A stretch of 64,000 nucleotides of DNA from Amphichorda felina (taxonomy: Eukaryota > Ascomycota > Sordariomycetes > Hypocreales > Bionectriaceae), in NCBI GenBank assembly GCA_016490725.1, contig JAEMHR010000097.1, forward strand, positions 40,250 through 104,249. Reading direction: 5' to 3'. Positions 32,506-44,847 of the stretch are shown here, piece by piece. The notes below the pieces were generated by a model. The model was not told the origin of the DNA, did no database searches, and saw only the letters and a list, made by a program, of their open reading frames with translations. A program made the position numbers and the translations under genes. Within the stretch, counting starts at the first letter, position 1; every line of letters starts with the position of its first letter.

Positions 32506-34224
32506 CTACGTTGCCGGGTTCGCCTCAGGGGCAACCTCCTCGCCCTTGATTCCGTCCGCCACCTGCAAGTCCTCAGCCTTTTGTGCCAGCTGCTCCAGCG
32601 CCTTCTTGCGCTCTAACCGCACCTTGACCTCGGCCACCATGTCCTTTTGGTCGACAAGGATGCCCTCCTTCTCTGGGTGTCCATCCTGCAGGCCCATCTC
32701 CTTGATCTTCACCTTGTTTGCCGCAACCTCATCGTCTCCCAAGAAGATGGCGAAAGGCACACCGTTGTTCTCCGCCGCCTTGAATTGTGCGGGCACCTTG
32801 GGCTTGACCTTGTAAAGAAATTCGGCCTGGTGATTCGGTTATTACTGATATCTCACGGGGTGCAAGAGAGAGAGGGGACGGGCAAAGCTTACCTTGATGC
32901 CGGCTTCCCAAAGCTGAGCGCACACACCCATGCGCTCCTTGAGGAAGCCCTTGCTGCCGAAAGCCATGACGTAGACATCGACCTCGTTGTTGCGCACCTG
33001 CGCGGCGTTCTTATCGGCGGCCATCCGGGCCTTGGTGATAGAAAAGATTCGGTCCACGCCAAACGAGATGCCCACGCAGGGGATCTGAGTCTTGCCGGAG
33101 AACATGCCCACCAGGTTGTCGTAGCGGCCACCAGCTGCAACGCTGCCAACGCCGACTGTGGGGTCGTTGGAACGGTCGTCATCGTCGCCATTGGTCTTCT
33201 TCTTCTTCTTGGAAGACTTGGGTGCGGCGGCTTCCTTTCCACCCTCGACTGGGGCGGCCTCGGGGGCTGAACCCTCTGTGACGACCTCGTAGATAATGCC
33301 CGTGTAGTAGTCCAGGCCACGAGCAAGGCTGAGATCAAACGACACTCTGTCCAGCGCCCCAAATGCCTCGAGGTATTCGAAGAGCAGTCCAATGTCGGCC
33401 ATGCCCTGCTTCATGTTTTCGTTGGCGGCGAGCTGCTCGTCGGCCTGAAGAGTCTGGAGGAGGTCCTGCTTGCCCTTGAGGACGACCCACTGGCCGATGC
33501 GGTCGGCGACATCTCCATCCAGGCCCTTCTCCTCCGTCATCTCTTTGCGGACATCTGCCCAGGGCAGCTTGTCAAGCTTGTCCACGGCGGACGAGATCGT
33601 GCGAATCTTGTCCTCGGGGACACCGCAGACCTGGAAGATACCGTCGAGGATCTTGCGGTGGTTGAGCTTGATGGTGTAGCCGCCGTTCCAGCCCAGACCC
33701 TCAAAGACCTCGCAGATGATGCGGATAACCTCGGCGTCGGGCACCATGGGGTCGTAGGTACCGGCGATATCAAAGTCGCATTGGTAGAACTCGCGCATAC
33801 GGCCCTTGGTCATGGCAGGCTGGTCACGGCGGTAGACCTTGGCGATGTGGTAGCGCTTGATGTTCTGGATATCCTTGTTCATGGCGAGGAAGCGGGCAAA
33901 AGGGACAGTGAGGTCGTAGCGCAGGGAGCACAGCTCGCCGCCCTGGTCGGCGAGGTCGTAGATGAGTTTGCTGTCCTCGCCATACTTGCCGGAGAGGATC
34001 TCCTTGAGCTCGAAGACGGGAGTGTCGATGGTGACGCCGCCATGGCGCTTGAAGACGTCGGTGATGGTTCCAAAGATCTTGTCACGGATGACCATATCCT
34101 TGCCCTCCCCTAGTAGAAGAAGTCGGTCAATACTGATGCTCGCGTCGTCATCGGTGCGTCAAGACCTACAGTCCTTGGTGCCCTTGGGGGTCTTCAGCTC
34201 GAACTTGGGCTGCTTGGGCGCCAT
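32506..34224 (-). CDS. HTS1: histidyl-tRNA synthetase (cytosolic form; see upstream start)
   Basis: Class II aminoacyl-tRNA synthetase that charges tRNA-His. Three exons (34224–34170, 34109–32893, 32826–32506) encode 530 residues from MAPKQPKFELKTPKGTKDWE. Class II motif 2 is YRRDQPAMTKGRMREFYQCD, the histidine-specific signature is ARGLDYYTGIIYE, and motif 3 is GISFGVDRIF. A Lys-rich insert (SSKKKKKTNGDDDD) lies between the signature and motif 3, as in many fungal enzymes. The C-terminal anticodon-binding domain includes FAIFLGDDEVAANKVKIKEM. An in-frame ATG 64 codons upstream (34416) opens a longer form with an Arg/Ser-rich leader, described separately. Confidence 0.96.
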
Positions 34225-34416
34225 GGTGGGGTTCTGCGCAGTGGCGCTGTCGGACAGACTTCGCGTGGGTATGGAGTTGGGACGTTGGATCGTAGTGGTA
34301 GCGATCGTGATGTTCGAATTGGTAGTCGGGGGTCGCGTCGGACGGGCAATGAGAGACTGGGGCAGCGGTTGCACTCGTCTTGCAGACCTGCAGAGTCTGC
34401 CTACAAGCGACTTCAT
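34225..34416 (-). CDS. HTS1: in-frame N-terminal extension of HTS1: candidate mitochondrial presequence
   Basis: Sixty-four codons upstream of and in frame with the conserved HTS1 start, with no stop between. It begins MKSLVGRLCRSARRV and stays rich in Arg, Ser and Thr with almost no acidic residues until SLSDSATAQNPT just before MAPKQPK. That is the composition of a mitochondrial targeting peptide. Yeast HTS1 and other fungal histidyl-tRNA synthetases are known to make cytosolic and mitochondrial enzymes from alternative starts of one gene, and no second histidyl-tRNA synthetase gene is in this window. The long form would be 594 residues. That both forms are made here is inferred. Confidence 0.75.
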
Positions 34417-36232
34417 CCACAAGACGAGGGGAAAAATCGGGGTTCGTGGTGTTGACGCATGAGGTGGACAGTAGTGAGTCAACAAGCGTCAGTTGCGCCT
34501 GCCACCAATTGCTGATCGCGGTTGCTGCCCGCAGAGGGGAAAAACTTTCAGGGCAACGGCGATCGGAGGGGAAGCCACCGAAAGTCAGTGGTCAAGTGCC
34601 CCGCTATTGTTCCAGTGTTGAGCGCAAGACAACAGAAGAAGCGTCTGGGCTCGAGAGGCTCGCCCTCAACCACAGGACGCCACTGGATGTGAGAGCGAGT
34701 GTCCACGCTGTTGGATCATTGAGAGGCGTCACGTTTGTTGAATGCCTCAAGCAACGCTTATTCGTAGATTCATGGCCCTCGTAATGGGCACCGCGATACG
34801 GGAAGTTGACCGCACCAGAAGTTGCAGACTGACGTCGCTTAGATTATAAGATTTGAGCTGGCCTGAAAACAGGGATAACTCCCAGCTGGCAGCATCGACC
34901 AACGTGTTGGAAAATTCCGGTGCCAATTTTGAGGCGAGGATCATGTTTCCCCATGCCGCCTGGCAGCTGACCTGGAATGTCGCTCCTCGGAGGACAACCT
35001 GCAATGCGACGAGAATGACCCGGGGACGGGAAGAGAGGTTAAGACATACCAAGAGTACTACGTAGTAGTACTCGTACTCGTAGTACGAGGAGGCCATGAC
35101 TCAACTGTTATCTGATCTCCCTCAGTTCTAGCCACCCCCATCGCGCTGGTAGGGCTGAGTAGGTACGTATTGGACCGGTCCGGCTCCCGTCTCACTGGCT
35201 AGTCACGGGGGAGGACGGCAGGCGTTTGTCTTGGAATGAGAGACTCCCATGCCTCAACCCGTTTGCTTGTTTTACATGCCGATCGCTTTGAGGCCCTGAC
35301 GGCCGCCTCCAGGGGCCGTCCTCGACTTGGGGAAGTATGAGCAATATCATCGGTTCGTTCAGCTCGTGCAGTGCTGCCTACTACCTAACTAGGTACCGGT
35401 GCAATGCCAGGCCCAAGCAGAGTACCCCATACTAAAATACAGAAGGGGGCGATCCTCTGACAGCGTCGGGCATTCGGGTTCGTCAAGGGTCCCGAATGCG
35501 AGAAGTCCGAGCCCGTATGCGTCCGGTTCTAGCCTGGCGTCGGGGGTTTTCAGCAATTTAAACGTTGCGCGAACGATCATGATGACACCTCCTCAACGGT
35601 AGGACGTTAGGACTTGGCCTGGGAATACCCTTCCTCATGATTGGCCCTGTCGTACAGCAAGCCCCGTGATCTGACCCGATCAACGCCCGGGTCAATTCGA
35701 GCAGGTACGAATACCTTAGGCCAGCGTACGGAGGAATCCACATTATTTCGTCCTCTTGTGCTAGCAATAAGGTACCCCCACCCACTTAGGCCCCATACCA
35801 TTTGGGTGACGACGCTCAGGCCACAGCCGCCCTTACCCAATATTGACAGTTACGAGTACTGCTACTCCGTAGTAGGAGGAAGGAACGAGATACGCCCTAC
35901 TACGAGTACCTACTAGGTAGTAGTAGTAGTTTTTACCTGAGGCCGCCGCCACATATTGGGATTTACTTATATATCTTGAGGTTTCGAAGCCCTCAACTTG
36001 TTCGTCAGACTTGACCTCCGTGTTTGCAGACCCTCCTCCCTGTGTTGTGCTTTTGACAAGGGGCGGCCTCCTCCGCTCGCATAGCCCTGTCACTCTACTA
36101 TTGACCTTGGCAGCAGAACTTCCATTCTCCCACCTTCACCTTGGATCGCTAGCCTCGCAAATCGCTGGCCCTCCTCAGCTACCATCAACGCCTCTTGCGC
36201 GCCCTTGTACGGCTGTACCTCCTGCGCCCATC
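34417..36232. other. intergenic, divergent HTS1 / ABC transporter
   Basis: 1.8 kb with no credible gene. It is rich in the recurring GTAC/CTAG motifs: GTACTACGTAGTAGTACTCG with TACTCGTAGTACGAGG (about 35056–35092), ACCTAACTAGGTACC (about 35384–35398) and a TAG trinucleotide run (about 35913–35930). The ABC transporter promoter should lie in the last few hundred bases. Confidence 0.55.
35912..35931. repeat. TAG/AGT trinucleotide run beside palindromic GTAC motifs
   Basis: Five or so tandem TAG units directly following CTACGAGTACCTACTAGG. It is one of the densest examples of the intergenic motif family in this window. Confidence 0.7.
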
Positions 36233-39200
36233 ATGATGGCGGAGGAAAAGGGCGAGCAGTCTGGCAGCTCGCTGCAGCCCGGAGCGCCGCCCGACAAGGA
36301 CAAGCCCCAAGACGCGGCTGATACCAGCCCTGGCGCCCAAGACAAAGACAAGAAAAGGGGCCGCCCTGAACGGACCGCAACTTTCAAAGACTACCTAGTA
36401 TGTCTTATTTTAATGTAATAAGTGTATCGCCATGCTCATTATTCCCAGCGCATCTTCAGCTATGCCACCAAGTGGGACTTTGTTGTCTACGTCACGGGCT
36501 GTATCGCTGCCATCGGCGCTGGTGTCACGATGCCTTTGATGAACGTCCTTTTTGGTGCGTCTACTCGCCTATAACCCCTTCCCTTGGGACAATGCACCCC
36601 TGACGATGTTTTCCCTGTAGGTAAATTCGTCAATAAATTTACCGACCTTGCTAGCGGGGGTGTCAAAGACTCCTTCAAGGACACTCTAGACGAACTGTCG
36701 TAAGTTAACACACGTACGCCCTCGCCCGCTATATATTCTTAAAGCTCAACGCCCTTAGATTATACATGTTCGCATTGTTCCTCGCCCGCTGGGGCCTTGG
36801 ATCTATCAACAAGGTATAGCCTAGTGCCGGACCCTTGGTTGCTGCACATGGATCCTGCTAACCTCGAGTAGTTCGCATTTCGGATGATTGGGATTCGATT
36901 GTCGTCCGCAATTCGCCTTCACTACTTGCAGCGACTCTTTGGACAGAGCACCCACGTCCTGGACTCGATGCCGCCAGGCTACGCAGTTGGCACGATAACC
37001 TCAACCAGCAACGTTCTACAGCTCGGCATATCGGAGAAACTCGGTGTGTTTGTCGAGTACATGTCGCTGATAGTCGCAGCTGTCATTGTCGCCTTTACGT
37101 GGAATTGGGAGCTGACTCTCGTGACCTCGAGCGGAATCCTCTTCATTCTCATCGCAGTTAGCATCACCCTGCCTCTCATTCTCAAGGGTCATGGCCTCAT
37201 GACAAAAGTCAGTCCCCCCTTTAGCACGCACCTGGTGTTCCAATGGCTGACCAGAAATAGGCTGATGGTGAGGCCGGCGCCGTTGCCAGCGAGGCTCTTG
37301 CTAGTATTCGCATGATCATGGCTTGCGGTGCTGAGGCTCGGACCTCAAAGAGATACTCAAAACACGTCGAAGAAACCAAGAAACATGCACTGTTCATTTC
37401 CCCGATCATGTCTGTTCAGTTCGCCTTCGTTGTAAGAAAAGCACTTCCAACATCAGCCCGGTTCGTAGAGCTGACAATTGTAGTTCTTTGGTGTATTCGG
37501 TTGCTTTGGCCTAGCTTTTTGGTATGGCACCAGAATATACAGCCAAGGCAGGCTTGATAATATCGGCGTCATTATTGTGTGAGTATTCCAGGTGGATACC
37601 CAGGCTTCTAAGATATTCGCTTACGAATTCAGGGTTCTGCTCTCCGTCATGATGACTGTCTTCTCCCTGGAACGAGTGTCCACGCCCTTACTTGCTGTCG
37701 GGAAAGCGAGCGTCGCCGCGTGCGAGTTCTTCACTGTCATCGACGCCCCGCTACCCAACAAGGGCCACCTCAAGGAGCCAGACATTTCGGCTACAGAAGA
37801 CATTGTGCTTAACCAAGTCACTTTTGCCTACCCGAGTAGACCACATGTCAAAATCTTGGACAACCTAGATCTGCGTCTTGAGGCCGGAAAACTAACCGCC
37901 ATTGTTGGACCATCTGGGTCAGGGAAGAGTACTATTGTGGGGCTCATAGAGAGATGGTACACCCTTCGAGATCAGTATGTCATCGCGAAGGCCATCGAGC
38001 AAGACCCGGGAAAAAAGAAAAAGAAGAAGACAGATGAGGATGAGGACGACACACCGATCGACCCCAATGCGGAGAATACTGGTCCTTCTGTTGAACTGAG
38101 CGGAACAGTCGAGACTTGTGGTCACAACCTGGATGAAATTGACCTCAAATGGTGGAGATCGCAGATTGGCCTGGTACAGCAGGAACCGTTCTTGTTCAAC
38201 GATACCATCTACAAGAATGTTGCCAATGGCCTAGTTGGCTCACAGTGGGAGGACGAGTCAGAGGAGCGAAAGAGAGAGCTTGTCAAGGAAGCTTGTGCAG
38301 AGGCCTTCGCAGACGAATTCATTGACAAGCTCCCAGAGGTAATCGCAAAGTGCGCCGGCCTTAAAGACTATAGCTAACATTTGGTCAGACATATGATACT
38401 CTTGTTGGGGATAGCGGCGCCAAGCTTTCTGGTGGGCAACGCCAGAGGATTGCTATCGCTCGATCCATTGTTCGGAAGCCAAAAATTCTTATTCTCGATG
38501 AGGCAACCAGCGCCATCGACGTCCGTGGAGAGCGAATTGTCCAGGCCGCCCTGGACAGAGTAGCCAAGGGCCGCACCACTATCACTATCGCTCATCGCCT
38601 CTCGACAATCAAGAAGGCCGACCGTATTGTTGTGTTAAAGAAGGGAAAGGTAGTAGAGGCTGGGACTCATGAAAGCCTCATCGCCATGGAAGGTGTCTAC
38701 AATGGGCTCGTCCAGGCTCAACAACTCTCCCTTGGCGAGCCGACGGAAGCCAGTGACACCACGGCCGAGGTTGCCGATGAAGATGATACCCTGACCCGTG
38801 AGAAGAGTCGAGCCAGGTCAGAAGTCGCGGGGGGAGAGGAAGAGAAGTCGGCTGAGAAGAAGAGGAACCTGTTCAACAGCTTCGGCCTCTTCTTTTACGA
38901 GTCCAAGAGTGTATGGTGGCTGATGGGCCTCGCCGTCGTCTTCTCTGCCGGAGCAGGTGCAACCACGCCGCTGCAAGCCTGGCTTTTCGCCAACTCGATT
39001 AATATTTTCACCAAGCACCAAGGGGACCTCCCAGAGCTCGTGGATCAGGCCTCATTCTGGGCCCTCATGTGGACTATCCTCGCCATCGGAGTTGGCTGCG
39101 CCTATTTTGGGACATTCTTAGCGTCGACGCGCATGTCTGGCTTGGTTCGGGCCAAGTACCAACAGCAGTACTTTGACGCCATGATGTTTCAAAAGACATC

Positions 39201-40801
39201 CTACTTCGATGAGGAGGATCACTCACACGGCACCCTAACCTCCCGCTTAGGAGATGACCCCAAGCAGTTGGAGGAGCTCATGGGCGCCAATATGTCCATG
39301 GTCTATATTGCCCTCTTCAACCTCACCGGTTCCATGATCATCTCGCTCTCCTTCACGTGGAAACTTGCACTCGTTGCAATTTGCGTCGTATTGCCAGTCA
39401 GTCTCTTTTCGTCCTTCTGGCGGTTCCGGTACGAGTTGCAATTTGTGAAGATGAACAATGACGTCTTTGCAGAGAGCTCCAAGTTTGCCTCGGAGTCTAT
39501 TGGTGCCTTCCGGACCGTCTCAGCGCTGACACTGGAGGATTCCATCACCGACCGCTTCGAGAAGCTATGCAAGGGTCACGTTGTCACTGCGTACAAGAAG
39601 GCCCGATGGGTCAGCATCATCTTCGGCTTAGCGGATAGTTCGACCATGGCCTGCCAAGCGCTCATTTTCTACTATGGTGGTCGCCTCCTCATCCGCGGGG
39701 AGATTCCAATGATTGCCTTTTTCGTTTGTCTCATGGCCATCATGAACGCCGGTGAGGCAGCTGGCCAGAGCCTTAGTTTCGGCCCCAACGCCGCCCAGGT
39801 CACGGCGGCCTCTAATCGCATCCTCAACGCGAGGGACTCCAGGATATCAGACGAGCCCACCGGCGAGTATGCTCTCGGTGAATGCGAGGGCGGTATGAAG
39901 ATTGAGCTGCGAGACGTCGGCTTCAAGTACCCTAGCCGAGAAGCACCTGTGTTCAAGGGCCTTAATCTCACAATCGAGAAGGGACAGTTTGCCGCGTTGG
40001 TGGGAGCATCTGGTTGCGGGAAAACGAGCATCATTTCACTTCTAGAAAGGTAAGAATGGCCAGTATCTGTCCCGGTTAGCATCTCTAACATGACGGCCAG
40101 GTTCTATGACCTGGATAGCGGCAAAATTCTCTTCAACGATCACGATATCTCCGAGCTCAATATCTTTGGGTACCGCAATCACCTCTCGCTCGTTGCTCAA
40201 GAAGCCACGCTTTTCCAGGGTGAGAATGAACCAGCGTTCTTACATCTCGCTAAATATACTGACCTATTTGGCAGGAACGCTCAGAGACAACATCCTCCTC
40301 GGCGTTGACCCTGACGCGGTTACAGACGAGCGGCTACACCAGGCCTGCCGCGATGCGTCCATCCACGACTTTATCGTCTCACTCCCCGAGGGCTATAATA
40401 CCAACGTCGGTTCTCGCGGTGTCTCCCTTTCGGGTGGCCAGAAGCAGCGCGTCGCCATTGCCCGCGCCCTCATCCGCAACCCACACGTCTTGCTTCTCGA
40501 CGAGGCCACCAGCTCGCTCGATTCAGAGAGTGAGAAGCTTGTCCAGGCCGCTTTTGAGCGCGCAGGCAAGGGCCGCACCATGGTTTGCGTCGCGCATCGC
40601 CTTGCCACCGTGCAGAATGCCGACATCATCTTCGTTCTCGGCGAGGGTAAGCTGATCGAGAAGGGCAGCCACATCGAACTTCTCAAGAAGAAAGGAATGT
40701 ATTATCAGATGGTACGTTTAGAGCTTCCCTCTTGACAGATATGGGTGGGTGTATGAAGCTAACTTCAGAAACAGTGTCAGAGTCAGGCTCTAGACCGGTA
40801 A
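36233..40801 (+). CDS. full-size ABC-B (multidrug-resistance / Pmd1-like) transporter
   Basis: Twelve exons (36233–36397, 36449–36554, 36621–36699, 36759–36813, 36872–37207, 37261–37431, 37484–37578, 37633–38338, 38389–40049, 40101–40219, 40275–40711, 40775–40801) encode 1318 residues arranged TMD1–NBD1–TMD2–NBD2. NBD1 has Walker A GPSGSGKST, signature LSGGQRQR and Walker B ILILDEATSAID. NBD2 has GASGCGKTS, LSGGQKQR and VLLLDEATSSLD. Both catalytic glutamates are present, so both sites look competent. NBD1 carries a charged insert (KKKKKKTDEDEDD and neighbours) between Walker A and the Q-loop. The last exon codes only CQSQALDR. ABCB exporters of this type pump hydrophobic drugs, toxins or lipids across the plasma membrane, but the substrate cannot be inferred. 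Seven introns interrupt TMD1, against none in TMD2 before NBD2. Confidence 0.94.
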
Positions 40802-41362
40802 ATGGCGACATGAAATATCGCGGCCATTTGAAGCGGCGTTATGAAACTGCCATCAACTTTTGCTGTAAATTTTTCTTGAGCGAACACTCTTGTAATAGTA
40901 GTGCATGGTTGATATTCTACTTATGTTTTGGCGGCGCGATAGGGTCACTCCACTGTTCTGTATTTATATTGGCATCAAATGCTGGTGATCTATCTGTACA
41001 CATATTAGGTATATCTCTTGAACCCCGATACCCACCCCAGGTACGCATGCTCAACTTCAATTTCATGTTTCATGTCGTCCAATTCCGTTACAATATCGTA
41101 TGAATGCGCAGACTTTGAAACAGTAGAGCCAAAACACGCAAGAAATATATTTTACAGCTAGTATTATACAAATATATGTTATATGTCATCGGCCGTTATA
41201 TCTTGGGTATCTCGTCGTCAAAATGTCCGAGGACCTTTTTACCAGCCTCATATCTCATGTGTTCCTCAGGGCCATTTCTTCCAAAGTATTATTTGGGCAG
41301 GAATTGAAAACAATGAGAGGAAAACAGCAGCCCATTAGCCCGTCCAAACTTGGACCTGTCTA
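40802..41362. other. intergenic, convergent 3' ends
   Basis: 561 bp, AT-rich (notably 41130–41200), between the ABC transporter (+) and the zinc-finger regulator (-). No gene is supported. Confidence 0.6.
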
Positions 41363-44300
41363 TTACGGCCCCAGATTTACCGCCCAGGCAGCGTCCCCCA
41401 TCTGCCTCATCACCGTGCACAGATTCTCAACCATGGTTGGGAGGCTGTCTGCTCCATCCTTGAAGTTGGAGCGCAGAACTTGCTGCGCGATGTCCATGCA
41501 ACCCCGTGGGTCCTCCAACCCAGACTCGGACACGGTGTCTTTGACCATGGGCCCGCGAATCGCCGGCTGCCCCTGGCCGAACCCCCTGAACCGCTGAATT
41601 GATACTGTCTCTGCGCCATCCAAGTAGATATTCTCAGACGGGTATTGCGAGGGCATTGGTGTGTGTCGACGATTTGCCTTGGCGATGACGCCGTAGGCCC
41701 ATAGCGCGAGAGCCGCGTGGTGGACAGCAGCGGCGTGGAAATCTTTCAGATGCCCAGGGGGGAACGCCTTGGCGTAGCGCAAGACCTGACCAGCGTACCA
41801 GATGGCCGAGCGCGCCTCGGAGCTCAAGGCCCACTGCTGCAGCACGGGATAGATGCGCCGCGCCTGGTCCTCCCCCTCCTTACCTGCGAACAGCTCCAAG
41901 TCATCGAGGGAGATGTGCAGGTCCATGATAAGCAGGTTGAGGAGCAGGTGTTCTTGCGCCGTCATATCCTGCCACTCCTGCGCCATGAGCTGAAGGCTCT
42001 GCAACTCCTTGACCAGCTCCTGCTGTCGGGAGCTAAGCAAGAGGATTTGACTGCCGCCCATGTTACCTGTATACGAGCGTGGCCGGCAAACGGCACTCAG
42101 CTTCCGATATTCTAAAATCAAGGCCCAAAAGCCATGCAGGTACACAGAGACCGAAAACTGAAAGTCCACCTGCTGGCTATGCCCAGGCAACATGTGAATG
42201 TCGTGAAGAAGATCACCGAGAGAGAGGGATTTTTTGCCCTGCCCTCCGTGCCTCTGCAAATACTCTGCTTTCCATTCCGTTGGGCTTCTAGCCAGCCAGA
42301 GTTCCCTCGACTCCGGAAGAGGGAGAGTGAGCTCCGCGTACGAAACGGCCGGGTTGTTCAAAGTCGCCATGGAGCACTGAGCATCTCGAAGAAAATAGTG
42401 GAAGACAAGACTACCAAGAATCAGTTGTTATCCAATTGCCCATGCATGTTGTATACGGGAGACATACCGTTTCCATTGTTCACGATGAACCCATTGCCTC
42501 CACTTCTCTTCCAATTCTGCACCTTCATCTTGAAGGTCTACCGCAATAGCAGGGTACGACGACTTTTGAAACTTGTTCCGGTAACGCATCAACTATTGAA
42601 GGTTAACAAATTGAGCGCATAAGCTGCGCACGGAAAAGTACAGACAGTTACTGGAATAGCAAAATGGCTCTGGGCCAGTTCCATCCTCCGGCGGTTGCCA
42701 CTCCAGAGACCAATCTCCTCAGTCAGGAGGAGGGCCTGAATGAGTGATATATCACGGATTGTCGTTGCGCCGTCCTCAAACTGTTGAATTATTAACCACA
42801 CATTGCCTTTCCACCACAGTTCAAAGATCGGCGCATACCTGTGTAGGAAGTGTGGCCCCTGATGTGCTGTTAGCGCGGAGAGATTCCAAGAGAGAGATTG
42901 TACAGTGACCTACGAGCCGCATCTTGAAGGATAAACCCAAACCTGTGCAGGGTCGGTATGGGCGACAATGCTGCGCCGGTCGCCGCAGCTATGGCAATCC
43001 ATTCCGGAGACTGAGCATTGAGTTTGAAGGTAGGAAAATGAATCCACTCCGAGGCCTGGTGTGCAAGGGAGATGAGGAAGCTTTGAATCAGTGTGTCCAT
43101 AACGTCGGCGGATGGAAACGAGGACGCAATACGTGTTAGCGTCGGACCCGGACGGCATGTGCTGAGCACAATGGCCAGCATACGATCTCGCGCCGGGTGC
43201 TCCAGCCTCTCGGAGATGACCCTCTCTGTCCTGTCGCGGGTTTCGGGGAGGCTGTCAGAACCGCCAGTAGTCGTCGATATGTTGCGCTGCTCCTTGCTCA
43301 CACCATCCTGGGCTCTGAGATCTGGGCTCCAGGAGGAGTTGGTCCATATCTTGACCAGGTCTTGCCGCACCTGAGCCACATCGGCAGAGCTGTCACGGCC
43401 ATGCGAGCTTCCGGCGTATCTGAACCCTTGTACCAGAGTATGGTTCCCATCCACGTTCCAGTGATCTAGCATCCCAAAATCGTCGTCGGTAAGCTCGAGG
43501 CTGTTGTGGTCGCAGAAATCAAGCACAGAGAGTCCTTGGATGGGGCCCGCGCGACTAGACCCCGTCAAATCCTCATCGAGAACATTGCGGAGGAAATCAG
43601 CGAAGGGCAGTCGGTTGGGGGCCATGGCACTGCCAGCCGGTTCCAACTCTACAGAAAATGGGCGTGTGCGATACTCGGACGTTCCTATAAGCATAGCGGG
43701 GTTAGCTTACATTGTCCCCTCTGCGTTCTGAACTATTATGCCCCAATTCACAAGCTCCAAAGGTTGGAATTCGCTCCAAACCTGCCTTTTTCCACAAAAA
43801 GATCTCGGGGGTTGGTAACTGACCAGGCTTGTTGCTGGGAGGATTCGCCTGCGATAAGGGAAAAATAGCTGTGCTTGAGGTCCTCGCATGGCGCCGCTGG
43901 TGCTGCGCAGGGGGCTCCGAGTGAGGCGCAGACAGAGAGCGGGGCTGGTGGTGGCCAAAAGACCCCGGATAGTGGGCGGTGACGGGCTGCTTATTCTCAT
44001 TGTCAATGTTGTCGTTGTTGGTGTTGCCGGTAGAAGAGTGGGCATTGGCTGAAAAGTGCATCAAGTGCATCGCTGCCGTTGAAGGGGCCTCGGTGGAGAC
44101 GCAGGCCAGCTTCCGGCTGACGCATCGCTTGCATGGTTTGGTATCGTCGCATTTGACCCTGGCGATGGCGCACGAGCGGCAGGCGTGCGAGACTCGCCCA
44201 CCACCTGGTGAGGTCGTCGTGCGGCGGCGCTTCTTGGGCGAGTCGTTGTCGTGGTTGGCCACATGGCGGCGGAGGAGATCCTTGCGGGCAAAGGTCTTCT

Positions 44301-44847
44301 GGCAGATTTCACAGACGAAGCGACGGCCGAGGGTGTGGGTCTGAACGTGGCGGACGAGATGCTCTGGTCGAGAATAAGATCTTCCACAGTCGCGGCAAGC
44401 ATAGAGATTGTTGCCGCGATGGTTTGTCGACTGCGACGCTCCCGTCGTGTTGGTGGTTCCAGCTGACGCGGCTCCTGGCTCCAGCTGCCCACGGCCCTGC
44501 TGGCTCTCGCTCGGGGTTGAGGCTGAGCTAGCCGTAGCTCCAGCTGCAGCCAGGACTGGCAATGGTACGGATCCTGTTGTCGGTGCTGGTCGGACTTGGA
44601 GGGTCGAGCTGGTGGGCGTTGGAGGTGGCAGCGAAACGGGTGGCGTGCTGAGATTACGCGTATTAGGACTAACACCACGAGGGTGCGCGGCGGTAGCACC
44701 GGCCGAACCACCTTGCTGCTGCTGGTCTTGCTGAAGGGGATGGCGCAAATTGTCGTGATGGGCATACGACGGCGGTGTTGAGTAGATGTCACGTTCCGTG
44801 GTCGGCCGAGGAGGATCGAGAATGTGGGACAAGGATGGTCCAGCCAT
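41363..44847 (-). CDS. transcription factor with two C2H2 fingers plus Zn2Cys6 cluster
   Basis: Five exons (44847–43824, 43684–42910, 42838–42652, 42592–42468, 42410–41363) encode 1052 residues. After a Gln/Ser/Pro/Thr-rich tail come two adjacent C2H2 fingers (YACRDCGRSYSRPEHLVRH, about 149–171; FVCEICQKTFARKDLLRRH, about 178–199). A basic KKRRR leads to a fungal Zn(II)2Cys6 binuclear cluster (HACRSCAIARVKCDDTKPC, then KRCVSRKLAC, about 221–249). Downstream is the fungal-specific regulatory domain, with SFLISLAHQASEWIHFPTF and then ILQDAARR-YAPIFELWWKGN, whose join depends on donor 42909. Splicing recovers LMRYRNKFQKSSYP and QWKRLVFHYFLRD at the later junctions. Combined C2H2 and Zn2Cys6 regulators form a known but small fungal class. 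The target genes are unknown. The neighbouring ABC transporter is a possible but unproven target. Confidence 0.9.
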
